From contig JAJQCU010000151.1 in the NCBI GenBank assembly GCA_021202575.1, forward strand, positions 1 to 7,140: a stretch of DNA of 7,140 bases. Reading direction: 5' to 3'. The notes beneath the pieces were generated by a model, which did no database searches, was not told the origin of the DNA, and saw only the letters and a program-made list of their open reading frames with translations. Of this stretch, positions 1 to 6,733 are shown piece by piece (the first letter of the stretch is position 1; each line of letters opens with the position of its first letter). Made by a program: the position numbers and the translations under genes. The DNA is from Lachnospiraceae bacterium. Lineage in GTDB: Bacteria; Bacillota; Clostridia; Lachnospirales; Lachnospiraceae.

Positions 1-1
1 C

Positions 2-139
2 GCGACGGGCAAAACTGCCGCGCTTTTTGCGTTATACAAATATGGCTGCCTCAATGAACTGCCGACAACAGTTCCTGACATCCTGGCAATGGCCGCGCAA
101 CGCACAACCGGCATTATCATTTATAAAAGGAATCCTTGC
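2..139 (+). other. Unassigned left edge; open frame in phase with miaB
   Basis: From base 2 to the miaB start there are 46 sense codons in the same frame as miaB and no stop. The conceptual peptide begins ATGKTAALFALYKYG and looks protein-like, but I do not recognise it as part of any family and it does not resemble a MiaB N-terminus. Because no stop separates it from miaB, it cannot be the tail of a separate upstream gene in this frame unless a frameshift is present. The other two forward frames have stops at about 55-57 (frame 1) and 153-155 (frame 3) and read less naturally. Either this is leader DNA that is open by chance, or a broken or frameshifted neighbour. No convincing promoter is visible. 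Confidence 0.2.
126..131 (+). promoter_or_regulatory. Ribosome binding site of miaB
   Basis: The site reads AAAGGA and lies 8 bases before the ATG at 140. This decides the miaB start: the in-frame ATG at 89 has no comparable purine-rich site before it and would add 17 residues with no resemblance to the family. Confidence 0.65.
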
Positions 140-1633
140 ATGGCATTATATGTAAATAAAGAAAACGCCGGTGAAGCGGCGGCGTTGATAGAACAGATTG
201 ATATCCACGGCCCTGTGCCGATGGACGAGACGAAACGTCAGTATTATTATATGGCAAAGGTCCGAAGGCATGTGGAGGCGCTGGCTGAGGAGCTGGGGAG
301 GAAGCCTGGCTGCTGCGTGGTCACCTTCGGCTGTCAGATGAACGCCCGGGACAGCGAGAAGCTGGCCGGGATTTTGCAGCTTGTGGGTTATGATATCGTG
401 GAGACGGAGCAGACGGATTTCGTGATTTATAATACCTGCACCGTCCGGGACAACGCCAATCAGCGGGTGTATGGCCGCCTGGGCGAGTTAAAGCGCTATA
501 AGCGGGCCAATCCGCGGATGAAAATCGCCCTCTGCGGCTGCATGATGCAGGAGCCCGCCGTTATTGAGAGGCTGCAAAAGAGCTATCGCTTTGTGGATCT
601 GATTTTCGGGACCCACAATCTTTTTAAATTTCCGGAGCTTTTATCTTCCATGTTTGAGAGTGAAGGAAGCATGATCATCGATATCTGGAAGGACACGGAC
701 CAGATTGTGGAGGATCTGCCGGTGGAGCGCAAATATCCCTTTAAATCCGGCATCAATATCATGTTTGGCTGCAATAATTTCTGTACCTACTGCATTGTCC
801 CCTATGTCCGGGGCCGGGAGCGAAGCCGCAGGCCGGAGGATATTGTCGCGGAGATCGAGGCGCTTGTGGCGGACGGCGTGGTGGAGATCATGCTCCTGGG
901 GCAGAACGTGAACAGTTACGGCAAAAATCTGGACCACCCCATCACCTTCGCCCAACTGCTGGAGAGGGTAGAGCAGATCGAGGGGTTAAAGCGCATCCGC
1001 TTCATGACATCCCATCCCAAGGATTTATCCGATGAGCTCATTGAGGTGATGGCAAAATCAAAGAAAATCTGCCGCCATCTGCATCTGCCCTTACAGTCCG
1101 GCTCCACCAGGATTTTAAAGGCCATGAACCGGGTTTACACAAAGGAATCCTATCTGGAGCTGGCGGCCAGAATCCGGGAGAAAATTCCGGACATGGCCAT
1201 CTCCACGGATATTATTGTGGGCTTCCCCGGGGAGACCTGTGAGGACGTACTGGACACGATTGATGTCATTGAAAAGGTGCGGTATGACAACGCCTTTACC
1301 TTTATTTACACCAAACGCACAGTGACACCCGCCGCTTCCATGGAAAATCAGGTGCCGGATGAGGTAGTAAAAAAACATTTTGACCTGGTGCTGCAGAAGG
1401 TGCAGGAGGTTTCCAGAGAACTGATCCGGCAGTATGAGGGGCAGATTGTAGAAATCCTTGTGGAGGAAAAAAACGGACAGGATGAACGGCTTTTGCCCGG
1501 CAGAATGTCCAACAATACGCTGGTTCATTTTCCGGGCACGGAGGACCTGATCGGAAAGCTGATTATGGTCCGGCTTGTCAGGTGCCTGGGATTTTATTAC
1601 ATGGGAGAACAGGTGGCAAAAGAGAATGGCTGA
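140..1633 (+). CDS. miaB: tRNA-2-methylthio-N6-dimethylallyladenosine37 synthase MiaB
   Basis: This cytoplasmic radical-SAM methylthiotransferase converts i6A37 to ms2i6A37 in tRNAs reading UNN codons, using two [4Fe-4S] clusters and S-adenosylmethionine. At 497 residues from the ATG at 140 it is normal for a clostridial MiaB, which has a longer N-terminus than E. coli MiaB. The N-terminal UPF0004 domain supplies its cluster cysteines at C65 (TFGCQMNARDSE), C100 (NTCTVRDNA) and C134 (LCGCMMQ). The radical-SAM motif CNNFCTYC gives C211, C215 and C218. GFPGET follows near 362, and a TRAM domain occupies about 430-490 (GRMSNNTLVHFPG, GFYYMGE). The NTCTVRDNA context and the overall match favour MiaB over RimO or MtaB. 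All six cluster cysteines are present, so it should be active. It is the first gene of the visible set and overlaps mutS. Its partner enzyme, miaA, lies at the other end of the window. Confidence 0.96.
   Translation: MALYVNKENAGEAAALIEQIDIHGPVPMDETKRQYYYMAKVRRHVEALAEELGRKPGCCVVTFGCQMNARDSEKLAGILQLVGYDIVETEQTDFVIYNTCTVRDNANQRVYGRLGELKRYKRANPRMKIALCGCMMQEPAVIERLQKSYRFVDLIFGTHNLFKFPELLSSMFESEGSMIIDIWKDTDQIVEDLPVERKYPFKSGINIMFGCNNFCTYCIVPYVRGRERSRRPEDIVAEIEALVADGVVEIMLLGQNVNSYGKNLDHPITFAQLLERVEQIEGLKRIRFMTSHPKDLSDELIEVMAKSKKICRHLHLPLQSGSTRILKAMNRVYTKESYLELAARIREKIPDMAISTDIIVGFPGETCEDVLDTIDVIEKVRYDNAFTFIYTKRTVTPAASMENQVPDEVVKKHFDLVLQKVQEVSRELIRQYEGQIVEILVEEKNGQDERLLPGRMSNNTLVHFPGTEDLIGKLIMVRLVRCLGFYYMGEQVAKENG
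1611..1616 (+). promoter_or_regulatory. Ribosome binding site of mutS, inside miaB
   Basis: AGGTGG sits 9 bases before the ATG at 1626, within the last codons of miaB. It supports the start at 1626 over the in-frame ATG at 1575, which would add 17 residues foreign to MutS. The ATG at 1635 (MTPMM) remains a possible alternative. Confidence 0.5.
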
Positions 1634-4280
1634 AATGACGCCGATGATGCAGCAGTATCTGCTGACAAAAGAAGAATATAAGGACTGTATCCTGTTTTAC
1701 CGTTTGGGCGATTTTTATGAAATGTTCTTTGATGACGCGCTGACTGTTTCAAAGGAGCTGGATCTGACCCTGACCGGGAAGGCCTGCGGGCTGGAAGAGC
1801 GGGCGCCCATGTGCGGAATCCCCTACCATGCGGTGGAGGGATATTTAAATAAGCTGGTCAGCAAGGGCTACAAGGTGGCCATCTGCGAGCAGCTGGAGGA
1901 TCCGAAGCTTGCCAGGGGCCTGGTCAAGCGGGACGTGGTGCGCATTGTGACGCCGGGAACGGTCACCAACGCCCAGGCTCTTCAGGAGAATCAGAATAAT
2001 TTCCTGATGTGTGTGGCATACATTTCCGGGCGGATCGGTATTTCCGCCTGCGACGTCTCCACCGGGGAATATTATGTGACCGAGGTGGAGGATCTGCAGA
2101 AATTAAGGGACGAGATGATGCGCTACGCTCCTTCGGAGCTGGTGTGTAATGAACCCTTTATGGTCAGCGGCATGGATATTGAGGATTTGAGAGACCGTCT
2201 GGGGATGGCGGTGTATCCTCTGGATTCCCACATGTTTGATGACAATAACTGTAAAAAAGCCCTGACCCGGCATTTTCATTTAAATACGCTGATCGGCCTG
2301 GGGCTGGATGATTTTCCATGCGGCACCATCGCCGCGGGAGCCCTGATGCAGTATCTTGTGGAGACCCAGAAAAATTCTCTGGAGCACATCCGGCACATCA
2401 TTCCCTATCTGACCAGCAGATTTATGCTGCTGGATTCCTCCTCCCGCCGCAATCTGGAGCTGACGGAGACTCTGCGGGAGAAGCAGAAAAAGGGCTCCCT
2501 TCTCTGGGTGCTGGATAAGACGAAAACCGCCATGGGAGGCAGGCTTTTGCGGTCATACATAGAGCAGCCCCTGATTGAAAAAGAAGATATTGAGTTAAGA
2601 CTGGACGCTGTGGATGAGTTTTGCAAAGACAGCGTCTGCCGGGACGAGGTGAGGGAATATTTAAACCCGGTCTATGACCTGGAAAGGCTGCTGGGCCGGG
2701 TCAGCTTCGGCACCGCCAATCCCAGGGATTTTATCGCGCTGAAAAGCTCGCTGGAAATGCTGCCTCACATTAAGACGGTGCTGGCGGACTGTCACAGCGC
2801 GGAATTAAAACAGATTGATCAGGATATTGATTCTCTGCAGGATATCTGCGGCCTGATCGCCTCGGCCATCGTGGATGAGCCTCCCTTTTCCGTCCGGGAG
2901 GGCGGTATGATTAAGGACGGCTACGACAGCGATGTGGATGAGTTGCGCCGCGCCAAAACGGAGGGGACGACCTGGCTTGCGCAGCTGGAGGCCGAGGACC
3001 GGGAGCGCACCGGCATCAAGAATCTGAGAATCAAATATAATAAGGTTTTCGGCTATTATTTTGAGGTGACCAATTCCTTTAAAAATATGGTGCCTGAGGA
3101 TTACATCCGCAAGCAGACCCTGACCAACGCGGAGCGCTACACCACGCCGAAGTTAAAGGAGATGGAGGACAAGATTCTCAACGCTGAGGACAAGCTGGTG
3201 GGCCTGGAGTATGATATTTTCTGCGATATCCGGGACCGGATTTCCAAAGAGACCGACCGGATTCAGACTACGGCCAAAGCCGTCGCGAAGCTGGATGTGT
3301 ACGCTTCCCTTTCCGTGGTGGCGGAGCAGAACCATTACGTTCGCCCTCAGTTAAATGAAAGGGGAGTGATCGATATTAAGGAGGGCCGCCATCCTGTGGT
3401 GGAGCGGATGATCGAGCACGACATGTTCATTCCCAATGACACCTATCTGGATAATGACAACCACTGTGTCAGCATCATCACAGGCCCCAATATGGCCGGA
3501 AAATCCACTTATATGCGACAGAGTGCCCTGATTGTGCTGATGGCGCAGATTGGCTCCTTTGTGCCGGCGAAAAGCGCGGACATTGGCCTGGTGGACCGGA
3601 TTTTTACCCGGGTGGGCGCCAGCGACGACCTGGCCAGCGGCCAGTCCACTTTCATGGTGGAAATGAATGAGGTGGCCAACATTCTGCGGAACGCTACCAG
3701 CCAAAGTCTGCTGATTCTGGATGAAATCGGACGGGGAACCTCCACCTACGACGGCCTGGCCATCGCCTGGGCGGTCATCGAGCATATCAGCAACAAGCGG
3801 CTTTTGGGGGCGAAGACTCTTTTTGCCACCCATTATCATGAACTGACCGAGCTGGAAGACAAGATGGACAATGTGAACAACTATTGCATCGCCGTCAAGG
3901 AGAGCGGGGATGACATTGTATTCCTGCGCAAAATCATACCCGGTGGCGCGGACAAAAGCTACGGAATCCAGGTGGCCAGACTGGCCGGGGTGCCCCAGAT
4001 GGTCACGGACCGGGCGGAGGAGATCGCGGCGCAGCTTTCGGAGAATGATATTTCCTCCAAAGTACAGGGGATTCTCAAAAAACAGAAATCCACCGGGACA
4101 AAGCCGAAGCCGGTGAAGCATTATGATGATGTGGATCTGGCGCAGATGTCGCTGTTCGATACGGTGAAAGACGAGGATGTGCTGAAGGAGTTAAAGGAGC
4201 TGGATATCAATAATATGAAGCCGCTGGACGCGCTGAATACGCTGTATCGGCTGCAGAATCAGCTGAAGAACCGGTGGTAG
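1626..4280 (+). CDS. mutS: DNA mismatch repair protein MutS
   Basis: MutS binds base mismatches and small loops behind the replication fork and, on ATP binding, becomes a sliding clamp that recruits MutL. From the ATG at 1626 it has 884 residues, the usual size of clostridial MutS1. The mismatch-recognition Phe-X-Glu is F30-Y31-E32 in LGDFYEMF, which separates it from MutS2. Connector and lever domains follow, then the clamp region (KVFGYYFEVTNS, from about 473). The ATPase domain has Walker A GPNMAGKST at 620-628, Walker B LILDEIGRGTST at 696-707 with D699 and E700, and FATHYHEL at 733-740. A C-terminal linker holds QMSLF at 840-844, which fits the beta-clamp binding pentapeptide, before the terminal dimerisation helices. 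The gene overlaps miaB by 8 bases in the sequence ATGGCTGA, suggesting translational coupling. Nothing is missing or broken. Confidence 0.98.
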   Translation: MAEMTPMMQQYLLTKEEYKDCILFYRLGDFYEMFFDDALTVSKELDLTLTGKACGLEERAPMCGIPYHAVEGYLNKLVSKGYKVAICEQLEDPKLARGLVKRDVVRIVTPGTVTNAQALQENQNNFLMCVAYISGRIGISACDVSTGEYYVTEVEDLQKLRDEMMRYAPSELVCNEPFMVSGMDIEDLRDRLGMAVYPLDSHMFDDNNCKKALTRHFHLNTLIGLGLDDFPCGTIAAGALMQYLVETQKNSLEHIRHIIPYLTSRFMLLDSSSRRNLELTETLREKQKKGSLLWVLDKTKTAMGGRLLRSYIEQPLIEKEDIELRLDAVDEFCKDSVCRDEVREYLNPVYDLERLLGRVSFGTANPRDFIALKSSLEMLPHIKTVLADCHSAELKQIDQDIDSLQDICGLIASAIVDEPPFSVREGGMIKDGYDSDVDELRRAKTEGTTWLAQLEAEDRERTGIKNLRIKYNKVFGYYFEVTNSFKNMVPEDYIRKQTLTNAERYTTPKLKEMEDKILNAEDKLVGLEYDIFCDIRDRISKETDRIQTTAKAVAKLDVYASLSVVAEQNHYVRPQLNERGVIDIKEGRHPVVERMIEHDMFIPNDTYLDNDNHCVSIITGPNMAGKSTYMRQSALIVLMAQIGSFVPAKSADIGLVDRIFTRVGASDDLASGQSTFMVEMNEVANILRNATSQSLLILDEIGRGTSTYDGLAIAWAVIEHISNKRLLGAKTLFATHYHELTELEDKMDNVNNYCIAVKESGDDIVFLRKIIPGGADKSYGIQVARLAGVPQMVTDRAEEIAAQLSENDISSKVQGILKKQKSTGTKPKPVKHYDDVDLAQMSLFDTVKDEDVLKELKELDINNMKPLDALNTLYRLQNQLKNRW

Positions 4281-4298
4281 GATACGCTGCTAAGGCTC

Positions 4299-4330
4299 GC
4301 ATGAGTAAGTATAAACTTCTTTGCTCATGC
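4299..4330 (+). repeat. Local hairpin in the left palindrome arm
   Basis: GCATGAG (4299-4305) is the exact reverse complement of CTCATGC (4324-4330). Between them AAGT (4307-4310) can pair with ACTT (4315-4318) over an ATAA loop. This fold uses the same bases as the long-range pairing of 4299-4324 with 4421-4446, so the two structures exclude each other. The right arm has no equivalent local partner. Confidence 0.55.
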
Positions 4331-4345
4331 CGTGCTTGACACTCC

Positions 4346-4403
4346 GATGAGCCTTGAGCAGGAAAAGTGTCAGCAAGGGCTTCCACTTTTCCTAAGTCTC
4401 ATC
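4346..4403 (+). repeat. Central hairpin of the palindrome
   Basis: The apical stem is 10 perfect pairs (4360-4369 with 4384-4393) and the loop is 14 bases (4370-4383). Below it are a 4-base bulge GAGC (4356-4359), 3 pairs (CTT 4353-4355 with AAG 4394-4396), a C/T mismatch, and 6 pairs (GATGAG with CTCATC). The stem is not followed by a run of T, so it is not a classical intrinsic terminator. Confidence 0.65.
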
Positions 4404-4483
4404 TCCGCAGCACAGAAATCGCAAAGCAGTTTATACTTTCTCATGCTCAGACTTGCGGCTGTTAGCAATAATTACAGGGATAT

Positions 4484-4488
4484 AGGGA
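4484..4488 (+). promoter_or_regulatory. Ribosome binding site of mutL
   Basis: AGGGA lies 6 bases before the ATG at 4495, just outside the palindrome. The site stays free of the long stem, so mutL can be translated independently of mutS. Confidence 0.6.
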
Positions 4489-4494
4489 AATAAT

Positions 4495-6687
4495 ATGCCG
4501 GAAATACTTGTATTATCAGAAGATACAATTGATAAAATCGCCGCCGGCGAGGTAGTGGAGCGTCCCTTGAACGTGGTCAAGGAATTAGTGGAAAACTCTA
4601 TGGATGCCGGCGCTCACGCGATTACTGTGGAGATAAAAAACGGGGGAATTGATCTGATTCGCGTCACCGACGACGGGGAGGGCATTCCTGCTGACCAGGT
4701 GAAAACCGCTTTTTTCCGGCACGCTACCAGCAAGATCCGAAATATGCAGGACTTGAGCCACCTGTCCAGCATGGGCTTTCGGGGGGAGGCTCTTTCCAGC
4801 ATTGCGGCGGTAGCCCAGGTGGAGCTTGTGACCTGTACGGAGGACTCTCTGACCGGCACCCGTTATGAGATTGAGGGCGCGGCGGAAAAAGCCTTTGAGC
4901 AGGTGGGAGCGCCGAAGGGGACGACAATCCTGGTGCGCAATCTGTTTTTCAATGTGCCGGTGCGGCGCAAATTTTTAAAGCAGCCGCCAACCGAGGCCGG
5001 GTATGTGGCGGAGGTCATGGAGCAGCTGGCCATGAGCCGTCCGGATATTTCCTTTAAATATGTACAAAACGGGCAGGTCAAATTTTACACCTCCGGAAAC
5101 GGAGAGCTGAAGGAGGTCATTTACCGGATTTACGGCAGGGAGATCACGGAGCATCTTCTGCCCATCGATGTGACAGAGGGGGAGATTCAGATCAGAGGTT
5201 TTCTGGGGAAGCCGGAGATCAACCGCTCCAATAGGGGCTTTGAGCATTATTTTCTCAATTCCCGCTATTTAAAGAGCAGGGTACTCTCCAAAGCCATCGA
5301 GGACGGATACAAGCAGTACGTCATGCAGCACAAATTTCCCTTTGTGGTGCTTCATTTTGCCATGCCAGCACAGGCGGTGGATGTGAATGTCCACCCCAGC
5401 AAGATGGAGGTCCGTTTTGAGCAGGAGCAGCTGGTCTATCAGACGGTGGTGAAGGCCATTATCGAGCGGCTGCGCAGTCGAGAGTTCATCGTGGATCATT
5501 CCTTTGGAAAAGAGGAACCCGCGCCCAGAAGCACGCCCGCTGACCGTGTGCCTGCCCATTCGCCGGAACCGTTTATGCGCTCCGCCCGGATTTTTGATAG
5601 AAGTAATGATGAAAGTAATACCGATATAACGTCAAAAGAGCAGTCAGTTGGCAGCGGGATATCAGAATTTTCTGCGGACAATAGTAAGATATCCATAAAA
5701 CCGGATGAAGCCAATACGGTCGGAAGAGAAACAGGCAATCATGAAGAGAAGGATGGCCTGAAATTCCTCAACGGGAGTGATGAAAAGGACGGTCAGAAAA
5801 TCAACGGGAGCGATGAAAAGGACGGACAGGAATCAAACGGGAGCGATGAAAAGGACGGCTTGGAATCTAACGGAAGTGTTGAAAAGGACGGCCTGGAATT
5901 TGAATTTGACTTTGATCAGCCGACAGAGGCAGATGAAGGATCAAGCGCTGTAGCGGAGCCTTCCATTGCGGATATTTATGGAAAATCGGATCAGTCTGAA
6001 CAGACTATGAATTTTGCCCAGGCCACGGCGCCGCCTCTCCCTGACCTTGGAATAGAAAAGGCCGAGCAGGAGACACTGTTTACACCGGAATTCCTGACGG
6101 AGAAAAGCAGGGAGAGCTATGAGATCATCGGCCAGATTTTTAAAACCTACTGGATTATCGCCTACAGCGACCGGATTTACATGATCGACCAGCATGCCGC
6201 CCATGAGAAGGTGAAATATGAGCGCCTTGTCAAAGCCATGCGGGAAAAGAATGTTTCCACCCAGATGCTTATGCCGCCCCAGGTCGTCCATGTCAGCGCC
6301 AGGGAGGAACAGGTACTGACACAGCATCTGAATGCCTTTGAGGCGCTGGGCTTTGAAATTGAGGGCTTTGGAGAGCACGCCTTTGTGATCCGGGGCGTAC
6401 CGGTGGATTTGTACGGCTGCAGCTATCAGCAGCTTTTTGAGGAGGTGCTGGACGAACTTACCCGGGGACCGGTGCAGGGTAATTTTGAGGTGGTGAAGGA
6501 TAAGCTGGCCAGCATGGCCTGCAAATCCGCCGTCAAGGGCAATATGTCCATGTCCCGGCCGGAGCTGGAGGCTTTGATCGATGAGCTTCTGAGCCTGGAG
6601 AATCCCTATTTCTGCCCCCATGGCCGTCCGGTGATCATCTCCATGACAAAGCAGGAGATTGAAAAGAAATTTAAACGGATTGTGTGA
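4495..6687 (+). CDS. mutL: DNA mismatch repair endonuclease MutL
   Basis: MutL is recruited by MutS and, in bacteria without MutH, nicks the new strand itself. The N-terminal GHKL ATPase shows E30 and N34 in KELVENSMDAG, DDGEGI at 59-64, GFRGEAL at 94-100 and GTTILVRNLFFNVPVRRKFL at 142-161. The C-terminal domain (about 535-730) carries the endonuclease motif DQHA-X2-E-X4-E at 565-576, plus ACKSAVK at 675-681 and CPHGRP at 707-712, which complete the metal site. QMLMP at 590-594 matches the MutL beta-clamp binding motif. At 730 residues it is roughly 100 longer than B. subtilis MutL. The excess is in the linker (about 335-535), which is acidic, low in complexity and contains an 11-residue tandem repeat. 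Catalytic residues are intact, so the protein is predicted to be functional. A 214-base palindromic spacer separates it from mutS, and miaA follows 46 bases later. Confidence 0.98.
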   Translation: MPEILVLSEDTIDKIAAGEVVERPLNVVKELVENSMDAGAHAITVEIKNGGIDLIRVTDDGEGIPADQVKTAFFRHATSKIRNMQDLSHLSSMGFRGEALSSIAAVAQVELVTCTEDSLTGTRYEIEGAAEKAFEQVGAPKGTTILVRNLFFNVPVRRKFLKQPPTEAGYVAEVMEQLAMSRPDISFKYVQNGQVKFYTSGNGELKEVIYRIYGREITEHLLPIDVTEGEIQIRGFLGKPEINRSNRGFEHYFLNSRYLKSRVLSKAIEDGYKQYVMQHKFPFVVLHFAMPAQAVDVNVHPSKMEVRFEQEQLVYQTVVKAIIERLRSREFIVDHSFGKEEPAPRSTPADRVPAHSPEPFMRSARIFDRSNDESNTDITSKEQSVGSGISEFSADNSKISIKPDEANTVGRETGNHEEKDGLKFLNGSDEKDGQKINGSDEKDGQESNGSDEKDGLESNGSVEKDGLEFEFDFDQPTEADEGSSAVAEPSIADIYGKSDQSEQTMNFAQATAPPLPDLGIEKAEQETLFTPEFLTEKSRESYEIIGQIFKTYWIIAYSDRIYMIDQHAAHEKVKYERLVKAMREKNVSTQMLMPPQVVHVSAREEQVLTQHLNAFEALGFEIEGFGEHAFVIRGVPVDLYGCSYQQLFEEVLDELTRGPVQGNFEVVKDKLASMACKSAVKGNMSMSRPELEALIDELLSLENPYFCPHGRPVIISMTKQEIEKKFKRIV
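5746..5898 (+). repeat. 33-base in-frame tandem repeat in the MutL linker
   Basis: Five successive units begin with Glu-Lys-Asp-Gly, at 5746, 5782, 5815, 5848 and 5881. The first is 36 bases, the next three are 33 bases, and the last is partial. The protein consensus is EKDG(Q/L)(K/E)xNGSD, covering residues 418 to about 468. The units at 5782 and 5815 match at about 28 of 33 positions by hand alignment, and the unit at 5848 is more diverged. All period lengths are multiples of three, so gain or loss of a unit would keep the frame. The segment lies between the ATPase and endonuclease domains, where length changes should be tolerated. Confidence 0.9.
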
Positions 6688-6714
6688 TATCATGGACACC
6701 GATGCTTATGGCAA

Positions 6715-6719
6715 AAGGA
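6715..6719 (+). promoter_or_regulatory. Probable ribosome binding site of miaA
   Basis: AAGGA occurs 14 bases before the ATG at 6734, which is longer than usual spacing. The only other in-frame ATG, at 6692, has no visible purine-rich site and would add 14 residues before the normal MiaA N-terminus. The site therefore favours 6734, though weakly. Confidence 0.4.
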
Positions 6720-6733
6720 AGTGCGCGCAGAGT

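Larger units (their letters stand above)
4289..4466. repeat. Large imperfect palindrome filling the mutS-mutL gap
   Basis: The 214-base gap between mutS and mutL is mostly one nested inverted repeat. The main arms are 4299-4324 and 4421-4446: 26 bases each, reverse complements at 24 of 26 positions. Outside them GCTAA (4289-4293) pairs with TTAGC (4462-4466). Inside them GTGCT (4332-4336) pairs with AGCAC (4409-4413), GATGAG (4346-4351) with CTCATC (4398-4403), and AGGAAAAGTG (4360-4369) with CACTTTTCCT (4384-4393) around a 14-base loop. It begins 8 bases after the mutS stop and ends 28 bases before the mutL start, so both genes stay whole. No open frame, U-tract or clear target duplication is visible. 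It could be a non-autonomous mobile palindrome (MITE-like or REP-like) or a structured RNA in the operon leader. No second copy occurs in this window, so dispersal is unproven. Confidence 0.85.

Noticed and set aside
33..38. TATACA as a -10 box for a miaB promoter
   Set aside because: There is no convincing -35 at the proper distance in the bases available, so it is too weak to list.
641..1528. Several 70-140 codon minus-strand frames opposite miaB
   Set aside because: They overlap one another and the conserved radical-SAM coding region, and none has a plausible ribosome binding site or motif.
3351..4121. 256-codon open frame on the minus strand opposite mutS
   Set aside because: It lies wholly antisense to the conserved ATPase domain of mutS, shows no recognisable motif, and is explained by the codon bias of the sense gene.
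4336..4341. Perfect TTGACA in the mutS-mutL gap as a -35 box for mutL
   Set aside because: At 16-18 bases downstream there is no -10-like hexamer (the sequence there is near CAGGAA). TATACT at 4432-4437 is too far away and has no -35 of its own.
4360..4403. Intrinsic terminator after mutS
   Set aside because: The central hairpin is followed by AAGTCTCATC rather than a T-run, and the stem is part of a larger palindrome.
5746..5898. CRISPR-like direct repeats
   Set aside because: The units are contiguous with no unique spacers, keep the mutL reading frame, and encode a low-complexity acidic linker.
5941..6699. 252-codon open frame on the minus strand opposite mutL
   Set aside because: It is antisense to the intact endonuclease domain, with a His- and Leu-rich composition typical of shadow frames and no family resemblance.
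6692..6733. Longer miaA start at the ATG at 6692
   Set aside because: It is in frame and open, but lacks a ribosome binding site, and the added 14 residues are not part of the usual MiaA N-terminus.
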